Positions 1 to 10,939 of a DNA stretch of 64,000 nucleotides are shown here, piece by piece. Position 1 is the stretch's first letter. Every line of letters starts with the position of its first letter. The stretch covers positions 1 to 64,000 of the forward strand of contig JAKCPI010004485.1 of assembly GCA_023213315.1 (NCBI GenBank), given 5' to 3'. The DNA is from Euborellia annulipes. Taxonomy: Eukaryota > Arthropoda > Insecta > Dermaptera > Anisolabididae. The translations under genes were made by a program, and so were the position numbers. Under the pieces are notes generated by a model, which made no database searches, was not told where the DNA came from, and saw only the letters and a program-made list of their open reading frames with translations.

Positions 1-1020
1 TTTTTTATTGATAACACCCATTCTTCTGAGTAATTGGAATAATTTGCACTTTTTCTTATAGTTTTTTTTTTTTTTTTTTTTTTTTATATACAAGTATGGT
101 TAATATAAATAATAGACAGATGAAATATAAAACTAAAGCTCTTTCAAGTTATCTCTAACACCATTTTATTTTATACTTTATCAGTATGCGATTTATTAAA
201 GGGAAGCGGTGGGGATATTTCTTCCCTCTTCTAGTAAAGTTATAAAGTTGTTTTTGCTCTTATAAATAAAAGCAAAAACCTTATCTCTCCTGGGTATAAT
301 CATTTACTACCCCCCTACAAAGATCAAAGCGATTAATCTGTTCATTATTGGTTTTTAATTAAAGTAAGACAAATTAAAAGAAAAAAACAATTCTAGCAAT
401 AAATTTACAAATTCGATGAAACGAACCTTAAAGAGGAATAAACGAAGTAAATAAATTTACATATTTGATTTTTATTTATTGCGTTTTTATGACCAAGATC
501 AATTATATTTTCATTCTACAGATATTTTTGTTTATATTTGCATATGGTATAAACTTTGTAATATATTTATAGGCTATATTTGTTTTTTACGAGTATATTC
601 TCCTTTCTCAGAATGTCTTTTCGACATTCGTTTTTAATGAAATTTGAAAACATTCCATTATTGGTGCAAATAAAATTCCAGAGCGGATACAAAAAAAAAA
701 CTTAATAAACATTCTAGGCTACTAACTTTCAATAAATTGCAAATACTTTACGTATTTTCATAATTATAAAAAAAAAATTAATAATTATCTTTCTGTGATT
801 ATTTTACAAAATAAAAAATGTTCTCTTTGTCTCTGAATTTTCCAAACGAATCAAAATTTATTTTAATGTCGTAGCGTAAAATGAAAGAGGATCTTTAGAA
901 AGACCCGCAAGAAATACGCCTTGCTTATTTGGTTGCCAGATCTCCCGGAGTCCCTCGATTTGATATCTGGTTGAGACAAACGATTCCAGAATTTGGAAAG
1001 AATCAACGAAACCCAAAAAA
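1..1020. other. AT-rich non-coding stretch with poly-T run
   Basis: I see no gene here. The stretch is AT-rich and holds a poly-T run near 61-85. No long open frame with family features is present on either strand. Confidence 0.6.
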
Positions 1021-1025
1021 TTGTT

Positions 1026-1192
1026 TTTTGACGTCGTAGGAGGGGCGGCTAGTAGACTATAAAAACGGCTTGTGACGTCATGACTTGTAGCGTCACGGTC
1101 TTTGACGTCACGGCTTGTAACACGACATATGTCGCATATGCTGATAGAAGAGCAAAAAAATTTGAGAGGATCAAATAAAAGTTTCACTTTAA
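1026..1192 (-). repeat. Dispersed repeat with 15-bp CRE-like units
   Basis: A short array of about 15-bp units, each carrying TGACGTCA or a close variant. Perfect TGACGTCA octamers lie at 1073-1080 and 1103-1110, with a variant unit between them. On the minus strand it begins with AAAGTGAAACTTTTATTTGAT, passes through GCTCTTCTATCAGCAT and runs into the units. The same order of blocks reappears on the plus strand at 36655-36750 with two units, so this is a dispersed repeat. TGACGTCA is the palindromic site of CREB/ATF-type bZIP factors; any binding here is conjecture. The open frame across it looks incidental. Confidence 0.6.
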
Positions 1193-2165
1193 AAAAACTT
1201 GGTCCCTATATTACCTACAAATGATCCAGAGATATTTATTTATACTAATTACTCCACTGTCTCTTTCATAATGGCAATGAAAATATTAAATAAAGTATTA
1301 TTAAAATAAAAAATCATTTGTATGTCAAATGCCTTAGTATTCCTTATTTCAAACAATAACAGCAACTTCTCTCCGAATAATAAAGTATTCTACCACCAAA
1401 TATTTTAAACTTAGAGTTTGTTAATTTTTCATGTAAAGTCCCTCGCCAAAATATTCCGATTTATCTTCTCTTATTGTCATCATCAGAGGGTGCAGGCAGA
1501 GTCGTTTCGATTTCAAAGGGAAAGTTAAAACAAGGGTGAATATCTTTGAAAAAAAAAATCTACCGGCGAAAAAAAAAAACTAAAAAATATTATCAAGATC
1601 AATAAACGCTGTTTATTTCTTTTATTTACTTTGAAGTTTAAACTTTTTTTTTTTTTAAGGAGAGGAAAGAATAAAGATGAAGGAAAGACAGCTAAATAAA
1701 AAATACATTTCCTTTTAGCTCAAAACCACCAGGAGAAAAAATAATAAAAAAATATGAAAATTTAAAAGCACCATTCGTGCTTTATATATATTTTTTTCCA
1801 TGTCGATATATTTATTTGTATTTTCTTACAAAGACGCATCGATTGAGATTAAATTAAATTAAACAACCACTCATCTTATTTACCAAACAAAAAGTAATTT
1901 ATTTCCAATAAATTCAATATTTTTGTCATAACGAATATGAAAATATTTTACAAACCAAAATATGTATGTAAAAAGTTGTTGACATTTTACTTTTCAACCA
2001 AATAAAAAAAAATCATTGATTTTGTTTTTCCCCATTTTTTGGCTTTCATTAGAGAAGGGTGTTTTTTTTTTATCGCTTTTCCCTTCTCTATTCAATATTC
2101 CAACACTAAATTATCTCTCCAGTTACGAAACTCATTAAATATAAATTAAATTAAGAAATGAAAAA

Positions 2166-2201
<36 letters not shown>

Positions 2202-2630
2202 AGTTCACGGTTTCTTTATTTTTTAATTGACTTGTTAGATTGCAAAACTTTGAACTGCCTTCCTGATTAAGACCTAACTATGGCATACTCGGCGAAGATG
2301 AGATTCCCGACCAAACTCTTGCCTAATGTATTCCTTTCCCCGAAGCCTTTTACAGTCATATTTCATCCGCTTTGCAAATGTTGACCGCCGACAGCCAAAT
2401 GGCTGATAAATTCGAAAATAAAAACGCATAAATAAATCCCTCACCTAAATGTGAATAGGGCAACAACACAGGGAATTCATACATTCAAGTAAAGCCCAAA
2501 AACAGACAGCCCCAAAATCCGAGAAGCTCTAATGCCTTTTCCATACAAATCATACGATTTAATCACTTTATGTTTATATCATACTACTAAAACCTAAATA
2601 AATTAATGTTCAAAGAAATAAAGTGGCTGT
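1193..2630. other. Non-coding stretch, poly-A run and a GC-richer island
   Basis: No gene seen. AT-rich DNA with a pure poly-A run of about 34 bases near 2168-2199. From about 2240 to 2480 the sequence becomes more complex and GC-richer, with no repeat match elsewhere in the window and no usable frame. It is one of several islands that could be conserved regulatory DNA, but nothing in the sequence proves it. Confidence 0.5.
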
Positions 2631-2633
2631 TGT

Positions 2634-2755
2634 ATTTAAACAATAGGTAAAAATGAGCCGGCAGCCAGGTAATCAGTCTCCACGAAAGTCCTTAACAGAG
2701 AGTTTTATTTCGTAGAGACCTGGCTGCCTGCTCCTTTTTATCTATTGTTTAAATT
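2634..2755. repeat. Foldback (hairpin) element
   Basis: An almost complete inverted repeat. The left arm begins TAAACAATAGGTAAAAATG and continues through GGCAGCCAGGT to CACGAAA; the right arm is its reverse complement with few changes and lacks a 6-7 base block near the loop. The loop is about 20 bases. A partial copy of the same sequence lies at 34050-34135, so it is a dispersed miniature element. No clear target duplication is visible. Confidence 0.65.
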
Positions 2756-2759
2756 AATA

Positions 2760-4830
2760 TTCTATTTCACATTCAATAAGAGTATAAAAGTGAAAAAAGA
2801 CAAATTGACTTAGTAAAGCCAATAAAAGTACTTAAATATAAATAAAAGCTATTTGTTGATTGCGTGAAGTGGTATAAAAGTTCTAACTACTGTATATCAT
2901 TTTTTTATTAATTACACTTTATTTTACTAAATGCATAATTTGCTAAGAGAGAGAAAATTAATAATTAAATATATTTTAATGAATCCTCGCAATTAATAAA
3001 GTTCCAGTAAATATATTTGAATAAATTGCCATCCATGTCAGTATTATTTTATTGATCCTGAATGGGAATATATTTAAACAAAAATTAATTTTAAATATTC
3101 GAAACTTCTAAATGTCAATTTAATATTAATTTACCTACGTGAAAAGGAGAGAGTTTTGTATTTAAAAAAAATTTAATAGATATCCAATAACATTGGAAAT
3201 CGAAAGGTCACTGTTGGAATGCCTTTAAAGATCAGTACCAGTAATAATTGAATAAATCACCAATTTAGGGAATGTAACATAAAAAACCTTAATATTTAAA
3301 ATTTTGTTGAATCATCAATTGAGTTTGAGTACATAATAAATTAAGCATTTTCAAAAATAATAAAATTAAATTTTATTTATTGAATATTTTTTCAGCAGAT
3401 AAATTTAGGTAGATTTTTAGAAGGTAGAATGCGGGATTAAAACTTGAGCGTAGAGCATTTTTAAATTTTGTATAAATAACTATTTAGAATTTTTCTTGAA
3501 ATAATTAACAATGTACGCAAAATAAGTAATTATTGAAACTGTTTCGCCTAAGAGTTAGGTGACCAATTTGGCACATTCACAACTATTTCATTCGTGTGAA
3601 GGACAATAAATCCTTTTCATAAACAATTAATGCAAATGACAATAAACCTTTTAATTAAAATACAATAAGGTTTTAGATTACTGAAAGGTAGGCAACCAAA
3701 TATGAACTAATTTATTAAACTAAAGGGTTACTTACTCACTTCTTCAAGGACTTACACATGATTCAATTATTTATACTTATTATAATAAATTTTATTTTAT
3801 TTCAAAGACATTATTTATAAAGAATTTAAAAAACCAAGTGACAAATGAATTATATAATGGTCAAATTTTCTTTTAAATGGGAACCAATGTAAAATATTTC
3901 CAAATAAACCCAGATAGAAAATTCAATTACATTTATTTCGTAACAGATGATTCTGACAAGTTATTTCTCAAATATTATCTAGGTCAAAGGATTTTTCTTT
4001 TAGCAATTCGAGGTGAAAATTTGATTTCCTTTAGGAAATAAATATATATCATTTTTGATAAAGTATTATAGAAAGTAGTGAACTATAAATAAAGTGTATA
4101 AAATTATTTAAAAAATAATACTTTCAAGAAATTAATAATATTCATCAAAGATTGGTAATTGATTTAAATAAATATGGACGCAGTTGAAATAGCCACAGAT
4201 GCCGAAAAATATATAGCTGAATAAATAATTTAAATATGAAAGGTAAAATACACTAGTGTATTTTATAATGTTTTCATAATGTTTCAACTTGAGCCTACCG
4301 TAGAAAGTTTAAATCTAACTAAATAATTTAAATATTATTTTAAGTATTTTTAGTTAGTCCTTATGTGAAAAAAATTTGATATAAGCTTCTCCTTTTTCTT
4401 AGCTATATATGTTAATACACTATAATAGAGAGAAAGTATTGCATTCATGTCAAAAATTCGAAGTTGAGATTTTGAGAATCCCTGAGTTCAAATAAATGGG
4501 TCCCCGAAGATCTGTATTTATTTATTTATTTATTAACATTTGTAGCTCCAAGCCTGAAGGGTTCGAGCAATGCATCATGTAATGTATGTAAATAAATAAA
4601 TAAGTGTCCAAGCAATCTTATAATTTTTCATCTTGAATTCTTTTTTGTACTACCTAAACTAAATACATCGATACAAAAATATCTGATGTGACAAGCACAG
4701 AACTTTCCTTTCCCGAACTTGTGTGAACAATCAAACCAGATTTTTAAAATTGAATCAGTTGTGAATTTAGGAATTATTTATTTTTACAAATGAACTAAAG
4801 CAATTAAAAATTTATTTATTAATTATTTTA
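2760..4830. other. AT-rich non-coding stretch
   Basis: No gene seen. The DNA is strongly AT-rich. A short piece at 4262-4330 (GTTTCAACTTGAGCCTACC and the following bases) resembles 58545-58600 and so belongs to a dispersed repeat. A TTTA tract lies near 4518-4535. Confidence 0.55.
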
Positions 4831-4837
4831 ACTATTA

Positions 4838-4991
4838 AGGTGGGTACACATCTGCGCTCTGCTCCGCTCGCGAAGCACCATGTTCGTTAGATTAGTACGG
4901 GTTTTGAGATGCTCGCGAGCTGCTCAAACCCGTACTAATCTAACGAACATGGTGCTCGCGAGCGGAGCAGAGCGCAGATGTGTACGCACCT
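4838..4991. mobile_element. Near-perfect palindromic MITE with TTA duplication
   Basis: A 154-bp palindrome. The arms begin AGGTGGGTACACATCTGCG on the left and AGGTGCGTACACATCTGCG on the right (read inwards on the opposite strand) and stay paired through to the centre at the self-complementary octamer CTCGCGAG. TTA flanks both sides (4835-4837 and 4992-4994). A 3-bp TTA duplication is typical of the PIF/Harbinger superfamily. There is no coding capacity, so it would depend on an enzyme made elsewhere. The high arm identity suggests recent insertion or gene conversion. Confidence 0.75.
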
Positions 4992-4999
4992 TTAGTGAT

Positions 5000-5475
5000 C
5001 GTCTAATATTTTGAGATTAACTCCCACTTTCCTACCCCAAGAGGAGACATTGAATATGTTGAATAATTTTTTATAGAAACCGGGACTAAAACTCGAATTG
5101 TTTTGACTTGACAACGTCTTACAAATCATGTGCCTATAGTGGCCTATTAGGGAGGCATGCACGGAAAAGTTTAATGGCTTGAATATCTCCTCTATTTTAA
5201 GAGGTATAATTATGGTGAATATACGGTTAGAAAGAATGATTTTTCAGTTAAAGATTTCACTTAAAGATTTCACCATTTATTTTTTTCCTATTATTTTATT
5301 TTACCGCGCTGCGGTAAATTCTAATTTGAAAGTTTAAACCCCTGTAGATTCCGAACGGATAATCAGATCAGACTAAATGTGATGTCAATTTGTGCAGGAA
5401 GAAAAACTCTAATAGAATAAATAAAAAAATCCCGAGTAATTAACTCCAAAATTAATTCTTTTCTCGAAAAACTCG
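5000..5475. other. Non-coding stretch
   Basis: No gene or recognisable repeat is seen before the Alpha copy begins. Confidence 0.4.
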
Positions 5476-5479
5476 ATTT

Positions 5480-6135
5480 TTAGGCAAAAAATCGGTGGAC
5501 TGCACAGCACACCTTTCTCTTCCTTCGGTAATCGAAAGTTGTGTACTGTGCTTGTCACACCAGATTTTTTGTGTCGACATATAATTAGTTCCCGACAGTA
5601 GGGAACATTTGAATTCAGATGTAAAATTTATAAGTATGGGAAAATATTTATATTTTGTTACCATGGCAACCATTTCTCCTATCTTCCCTATGAAATACAA
5701 AGAGTAAAGTGGTCTTCAGAAGATTTCAATCGCAAAATGAGAATATACATTTTAAAGAGAATCTAAAAAATAATTGATTTTTGAATTTAAAAAAAAATCG
5801 TTGGAGCAAATTTTGAGAAAATCGAAAAAAACTGAAAAAGTACATCAGTAAAGTACTAGTAATCTTTGGCCGATTTTGATTAAAGCTTATTTTTCCGGTC
5901 CCGGGGGTGTTTAAGTTAAATATAGAATTTCAACCTCGTAGCTCAATTCCTTCATGCTTAAAATTGAACACACACACACACACAGACAGACCATGTCGCG
6001 AAAACCACTTTTTTGGATTCAGGGGACCTCAAAACGTGAAGATCCATCAAAATCTCGACATCGAATTTTTGACATGAACAATACTTTCTCTCTATATATA
6101 TATTACATATATACATAGGTAAGAGAAAGAAAAAT
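5480..6135 (+). repeat. Alpha family repeat, near full length
   Basis: One of the most complete copies of the commonest repeat here. In order it shows a decayed end hairpin (closing arm GTCACACCAGATTTTTTGTG), the block GTTACCATGGCAACCATTTC, GTGGTCTTCAGAAGATTTCA, a segment with AAAGTACTAGTA-like text, CACACACACACACAGACAGA, CCATCAAAATCTCGACATCG and a closing hairpin TACTTTCTCTC...GTAAGAGAAAG. The same order recurs at 34958-35580 and 55835-56452. There is no protein-coding capacity and no obvious target duplication. Its transposon class is unknown to me. Confidence 0.75.
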
Positions 6136-6330
6136 ATTTAGGTTCGTAATCCACAGCTTATCCGATTAGCCATGAGCTTCCTCAAGTGTGGAAACATAAT
6201 CATTATTTTAAAGAGATATCAAACTAATAAATAAGAAATTATACATAATATTTAAGATATTATATATATCCCATCCCGTACGTGAGCCGCGAAACGGAAA
6301 TTTATATAATTAAATATTTAATTATGTAGA

Positions 6331-6494
6331 TATCAAACTCTTTAAAATTCAATGGTTCATCATTCAAGATTGTTATAACTTATTCTTTTATAAAATAAAA
6401 CTTTTATAAAAGAATAAGTTCATTAATTGGGGATAATAATTTTAGCAAAAACAATCTTGAATGATAAACCATTAAATTTTAAAGAGTTTAATAT
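6331..6494. repeat. Nested inverted repeat
   Basis: The outer arms (about 6331-6374 and 6449-6494) pair across roughly 44 bases with few mismatches. Inside, a second perfect hairpin has arms AACTTATTCTTTTATAAAA and TTTTATAAAAGAATAAGTT (about 6378-6420). A foldback or miniature element is likely. I see no clear target duplication. Confidence 0.55.
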
Positions 6495-6659
6495 CAGTTC
6501 GTTTAGAACCGAGTCAAGAATACTAAAAGACATTTCTAAGATATTCTGGTTTCTTTACGTCAAATATTTTTGCGAGTTAGAGGAATAATCATTCGTTAAA
6601 TAATATTAATGCTTTTAAAATGTACTCTTACTTGATTTCCGTAATTATCCATTCCCTAT

Positions 6660-6945
6660 ACTTGTTATTCTTGACAACATCGGGCACAAAAGGAAGCGAT
6701 TAATTCTGAGGAAGAAAGTTTTAATTAGTCGGCACGCTGCTCGGGCTCCCTTAGAGGCATCTTTAGCAACTCGCGTCTTCTTCTCGACAGGTCTTGTTGA
6801 TTAATTAGCATGGCGTAAAAAGAGGGCGGGGCTCATTACCCCAAGGGCTCAAGGGATTTTGGGGATCAAAGAAAACCAGACGAAGAAAGTACTCTGTTTC
6901 ATTCGTAATCCGAATCGGTAAATCAATTTCTCGATTAGGAAGGGA
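6660..6945. promoter_or_regulatory. Unique GC-richer island, possible regulatory DNA
   Basis: A compositionally complex segment unlike the repeats around it. It has no usable open frame and contains homeodomain-type cores (TTGATTAATTAGC, TTTTAATTAG). It lies just upstream of a strong polypyrimidine tract. It could be an enhancer, an untranslated exon, or simply unique intron sequence; only cross-species conservation would separate these. Confidence 0.3.
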
Positions 6946-6947
6946 AT

Positions 6948-7006
6948 TCTCCCTCCCTCTCTTCCTTTCTCACTCTCACTGCTTATTCAGGTGAACCAAG
7001 TAAGTA
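6948..7006 (+). other. Strong splice-acceptor-like site with nearby donor
   Basis: A long polypyrimidine tract (about 6950-6985) ends in TTCAG at 6990, followed by GTGAAC and, nine bases after the CAG, by GTAAGT (7000-7005). This could be a normal 3' splice site, a 9-nt microexon, or a weak recursive splice site (CAG joined to GTGAAC). It lies on the same strand as the clearer CAG/GTAAGT sites at 32903 and 59830. Confidence 0.4.
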
Positions 7007-7009
7007 GCA

Positions 7010-7760
7010 AACACAAACAGACTCAATTTAACAACACAAACACCTCCAATTATAAATGGGATTATATCGTTTTTAGAATCTTAACCACACTTGTAATTTG
7101 TTTTCATATAATTGCGAAAATTAACATTTTAATAAAGCATCTAATCAAAATAAAAAAAAAACCTGTCATTTTCTATGTATAATTTATCAATATGGATAAG
7201 AGCAATATAGAGTTCAATTAGTTCAAAATTAATATTCCGATATTTCATATAGCTTTGCCAATAATTGAATTTAAACGGCCCGACTTCTATTTTAAAGTTA
7301 ATGATATTCATTTATTCACTAGGCCTATATAGTGCTGTTGGATTTGATTATTATTTTGAGAAGCAGAGAAATATCATAAATTACATATAATACTTCATTA
7401 TGACAGAGTTTGAAAACTCACTATTCATATGTGGAATTTATGATTATTAAAAATATCAAAATAAAGAATATCATTAAACTATAATGAATCATTCAAAAAA
7501 ATTTTGATTTGAAGATTGTTTTGTGGGTTAACAAGTCCACAACGAAAAATGAAGTATTCAAATTGTCTAACTCGCTCTATACCGGTTTTTCTTCTTTTAA
7601 AATAATATCTGGTTTGGTTTTTATCTTTAAAAGTCTGTCTTTTTATATTCAAATTCTTCTATGGTGTAAATTACAGGTGAGTAATTCAATTACAAAACCT
7701 GAGGTAATAAGTAAAAAAAAAAACTTTTTTTTATAGGTCTATTATTCATTATATTGTCTG
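7010..7760. other. Non-coding stretch
   Basis: No gene seen. Two open frames of 60-75 codons are AT-driven and match nothing I know. A site reading TTACAG joined to GTGAGT at 7674-7685 lacks a good pyrimidine tract. Confidence 0.4.
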
Positions 7761-7764
7761 TGGA

Positions 7765-7990
7765 TATGTATGAACATGATATTTTATAAACACATCCAGC
7801 CAAAACAATGAAATTTAGTATGTATTTCTTACTGTAGAATCGTAGATCTGTTACAATTTTTACATTAAATACGTCACTCGAGATCTAATACTTTAACTAA
7901 TAAGTATTTAAAAAAATTTTGTAATTTGTCATTTTTTTAGTCATATTATATTATGATAAATTTCACTATTTTAAATACGATTTTTTTAAA
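7765..7990 (+). repeat. Decayed Beta family fragment
   Basis: A diverged copy of the left half of the Beta element at 41657-42310. The shared order is AACAC..., AAATTTAGTATGTAT (AAATTTGGTATATG in Beta), GTAGATCTGTTACAA, TTAAATACGTCACTCG and TATATTATGATAAA. Many substitutions show it is old. Confidence 0.55.
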
Positions 7991-7994
7991 TATA

Positions 7995-8112
7995 GGCCTT
8001 TTTTTATTAAAAAAACACTCACACTTTTTTCTCATTCACACTCACATTCACACACACGCGACTTTTGGTATACGAAGTTAGCACGCTAACCCCTACACCA
8101 AGCCCCGAGGGC
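7995..8112 (-). repeat. tRNA-headed SINE, internally deleted
   Basis: On the minus strand it has the SINE head (GCTTGGTGTAGGGGTTAGCG, then GTGCTAACTTCGTATACCAA) and then jumps to the GTGTGAATGTGAGTGTGAATG tail seen in the copy at 46911-47205, without the middle. The B-box region is therefore missing. It is a dead fragment of the same family as 8628, 10008, 38725 and 46911. Confidence 0.6.
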
Positions 8113-8164
8113 AATTATAGGCCTTATAATTTTTTAGATAACGAAGAAAAAGACCCCTCCCCAA

Positions 8165-8530
8165 TTTTGAAAAAAATCTGGTGTGACTGTCGCACAGCAT
8201 ACAACTTTCTCTTACCCTTCGGCAAGAGAAAGTTGTGTTCTGTGCTTGTCACACCAGATTTTTTTGTGTATTTACATGTATTTAGTTTCCAACAGTGGAG
8301 TACATTCGAATTTCAAGATGTAAAATTTATAAGTATGGGAAAATATTTATATTTTGTTACCATGGCAACCATTTCTCCTATCTTTTCTATGGTGTAGAGT
8401 GAAGTGGTCTTCAGAAGATTTCAATGACAAAATATGTAGGCCTATATACATTTTAAAGAGAATATAAAAAATAATTGATTTTTGAATTTTTATCAAAATT
8501 GTTGGAGCGAATTTTGAGAAAATCGAACCC
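8165..8530 (+). repeat. Alpha family repeat, 3'-truncated
   Basis: It starts with an intact terminal hairpin: AATCTGGTGTGACTGTCGCA and ACACCAGATTTTTTTGTG are the outer arms, and the CTTTCTCTTACCC loop region lies between. The CCATGGCAACC block follows. The copy ends abruptly at GAATTTTGAGAAAATCGAA near 8527. The 110-codon frame over it is incidental because the same DNA is non-coding in other copies. Confidence 0.7.
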
Positions 8531-8627
8531 CCATTTGTAGATTATACCATATGAGAAAGGCTAGGGGAAGTATTATAGATAATGATGATTATTGGGCATA
8601 ATAATACATATATTAAGTATACTATGC

Positions 8628-8853
8628 CCTTGGGGCTTGGAGTAGTTGGTAGCGTGCCTACCTTCTATACCGAACGTCGCGGGTTCGGACCCCAGGCAGT
8701 CCGATGATTTTATTTAAGGCATTTGGATACCAAATGGCTTAAATAAGAATGCCTGGACCCCAAATAATAATATATATTCATAACGGTTATCGTCAAAAGT
8801 CTTAAATGACCTAAGTTGCCGAAAAGACTGTGTGAAAAAAAAAAAAAAAAAAA
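8628..8853 (+). repeat. tRNA-headed SINE, full length
   Basis: The tRNA-like head has an A-box-like TAGTTGGTAGCGTGCC and a B box GGGTTCGGACC. The body is a large hairpin: CAGGCAGTCC pairs with TGCCTGGA, and inside it TTTAAGGCATTTGG pairs with CCAAATGGCTTAAAT around GATA. The tail runs through GTCTTAAATGACCTAAG and ends in poly-A near 8836-8853. RNA polymerase III transcription and LINE-driven copying are typical of such elements. Confidence 0.75.
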
Positions 8854-8879
8854 CTATACTATATTATATATATTATGTA

Positions 8880-10005
8880 TTTGTATTGTACAATACTTCT
8901 TATCCGCTCATTTATAGTAAGCCTTTAGTATTTAAATTAACACTTCTGATAAATAAACGGGGATTCCGCTATACGGTTTAAAAATTGCACTAATCGATCA
9001 TGAAACAACTACCTCTAAGGGCCAGTGGCAAATAACCTATTTTATAGATTTCTCATGATAATTTCTTTTCTAGTATTTTTTCATATAAAACAATAATAAT
9101 TTCTTATTCTAATAATAAATTCCCTCTCACTTTTCAGATTTATTTTTTTTTATCCCCAACTTTTCATCCACTCCACTTAGCTGTAAATGTTTGTTTCAAG
9201 TTTTCTCTTGATAAATGTTTCTTTCATGAGTTATCTTGTATACTGATAGATAGATAGATAGACATTGAGAAAATTGTTGTATCATATTTCGAATTCAAAA
9301 CATTTATTTTCCTCGTGATGATCAACGAACGAATGTCTCATCAAAAATTATTTGATTATAAAAAAATAAAATTGAATTACTCTAATTAAATGATCATATT
9401 CTAAAATAAAATTATCATTCTTTATTATTTTTCTGATCTGAATCCTTTTCATTGCTGAGATTGCTTTTTTTTTCCGGCATCTCCCACGCGAGAAAGGCAA
9501 ACAAACTTAATTAAAATGACATTTCGCTGCTAGGCAATATCAGAGCAGACAATTCCATTTTTATCAATTTCGATATGAAAATGATTGAAGATAATAATTT
9601 AAATAACCACGATGGGGGGTGCATCAGAGTGAATTATCTCCATTTGTTTGATCATACATTTTTTTTTCTCTCTCATTTTTCTCTACTTACTATGCTAGTT
9701 TTGTATGCCTGGTTTTGCCTCAAGCCAAATGTGGCGTCTGAAATTCCATCTCGGTTCGTTCCGCCTTCCCTTAATAGCCCGAGTGCTTTGGCTTTTTATT
9801 AATTCAAGTCCGTGCTAGAATCGAGATTTTCGGTCCAGTATTTCTTCTTTATTTGTCTATCAGCATCTCTTCTCGCCTCTTGATGATCTATCATTCAAAT
9901 TCCTTTTATATATTTAAATTTATTTGTTGATTGATTTTAATGAGTTCTCGACTACATCAACAACTAATTGATTTCTTTTCATTAGTTATTTAATAAGAAC
10001 TCTTC
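8880..10005. other. Non-coding stretch with a short GATA run
   Basis: No gene seen. A (GATA)n run of about four units lies near 9244-9260. Around 9480-9830 the DNA is more complex and GC-richer, with no convincing reading frame. Confidence 0.45.
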
Positions 10006-10159
10006 TGCTCTTGGGCTTGATGTAGGGTTAACGTGTTGGCCTTGTATACCAAGGGTCGCGAGTTCGGATCCCAGGCAGTCCGATGATTTTATTTAAGCCA
10101 TTTAGATACTAAATGGCTTAAATAAGAATGCCTGGACCCCAAGTATATATATTATTTAA

Positions 10160-10601
10160 GGTGTGCGTCTCGAACAGCCGTTAGAAGACCTTTCACTACC
10201 GAGTTACTCGAGGCGGCAAGAGATGGCGTTAGTTTTTCCCATAAGAATACAAGGGATTTATTCCATTTCATTTTAAAGATTCCAGCTAATTAATTAAAGC
10301 TAAAAAATTAATTATTTTTTAACACAATGATTACTAATTTAATTATCTATAAGATATAGAGCGATTTTTTTTTAATATCTTTTCTTTAATGCGATTAATC
10401 TAAAAAAAAAGTTTTTTTTTGAAAATCAAAGAAGAGGCTTGTATAAGTTGTAGATATTTTAAATAGCTTTATCCAAGAGGATTTGGACAAAATAAAATTC
10501 ATCAAATTTAAATAGCTTTAATTTAAAAAAAATTTGAGGTCGATAGCTTCAAAATTGTGGCCGCTGGAATCTCCCAAAATTAGCACCCCGAGACGCGCAC
10601 C
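10160..10601. mobile_element. TTAA-flanked non-autonomous transposon
   Basis: The ends are GGTGTGCGTCTCGAACAGC on the left and, read inwards from the right, GGTGCGCGTCTCGGGGTGC. TTAA lies directly outside both ends (10156-10159 and 10602-10605). TTAA target duplication is used by piggyBac and Kolobok elements; which one applies cannot be told. There is no coding frame inside its AT-rich interior. Confidence 0.6.
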
Positions 10602-10635
10602 TTAATCAACGATTATTGCCAAAGTGTGTGTGAGT

Positions 10636-10905
10636 CAAGGGCGAATCCAGAGAGGTTTCTCGGAGGGGTGGGGGGCGGGGCGGTTAATCTGGTGTGACTG
10701 GTCGCACAGCACACAATTTTTTCTTAATTTCGGTAATTTAAAGGCGCATTCTGTACTTGTTTACCAGAATATAGTCCTGTATATAAATCAAATTTAATTT
10801 TTAAAATTTTACATTAAAAATAAAATTTTTTTCCAAAAAAAAAAAAAAATTATTCTCAGTGGGGGGGGGGGTAATTACCCTCTTTACCCCTTTTATCCGT
10901 CCTTG
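10636..10905. mobile_element. hAT-type miniature element
   Basis: The ends are CAAGGGCGAATCCAG on the left and CAAGGACGGATAAAAGG read inwards from the right. They are flanked by a perfect 8-bp duplication GTGTGAGT (10628-10635 and 10906-10913), the hAT signature. A G-rich tract (10669-10682) and a G run (10861-10871) lie inside the ends. It carries an Alpha fragment at 10684-10775. Confidence 0.75.
10684..10775 (+). repeat. Alpha terminal hairpin fragment
   Basis: It begins TAATCTGGTGTGACTGGTCG and CACAGCACACAATTTT, continues through TTCGGTAATTT and ends with degraded ACCAGAATA. Only the end-hairpin of Alpha is present, nested in the hAT element. Confidence 0.6.
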
Positions 10906-10939
10906 GTGTGAGTGTAAATGTGAATGAAAAGAACTCTTT

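Larger units (their letters stand above)
10008..10935 (+). repeat. tRNA-headed SINE split by two transposons
   Basis: The SINE head and hairpin body (10008-10150) match the copy at 8628, with B box AGTTCGGATCCC. The TTAA-flanked element (10160-10601) follows. A short middle piece (10606-10635) and the GTGTGAGTGTAAATGTGAATG tail (10906-10935) resume the SINE, with a hAT-type element (10636-10905) between them. The SINE is therefore the oldest layer and both transposons landed in it. Confidence 0.55.

Noticed and set aside
858..1187. 109-codon minus-strand open frame
   Set aside because: It spans the CRE-like repeat and AT-rich flank; the second copy of the repeat at 36655 does not keep the frame.
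7674..7685. Fourth splice-like junction TTACAG/GTGAGT
   Set aside because: There is no pyrimidine tract or branch-like motif upstream.
8065..8397. 110-codon open frame
   Set aside because: It joins a SINE fragment to an Alpha repeat hairpin, which are non-coding in other copies.
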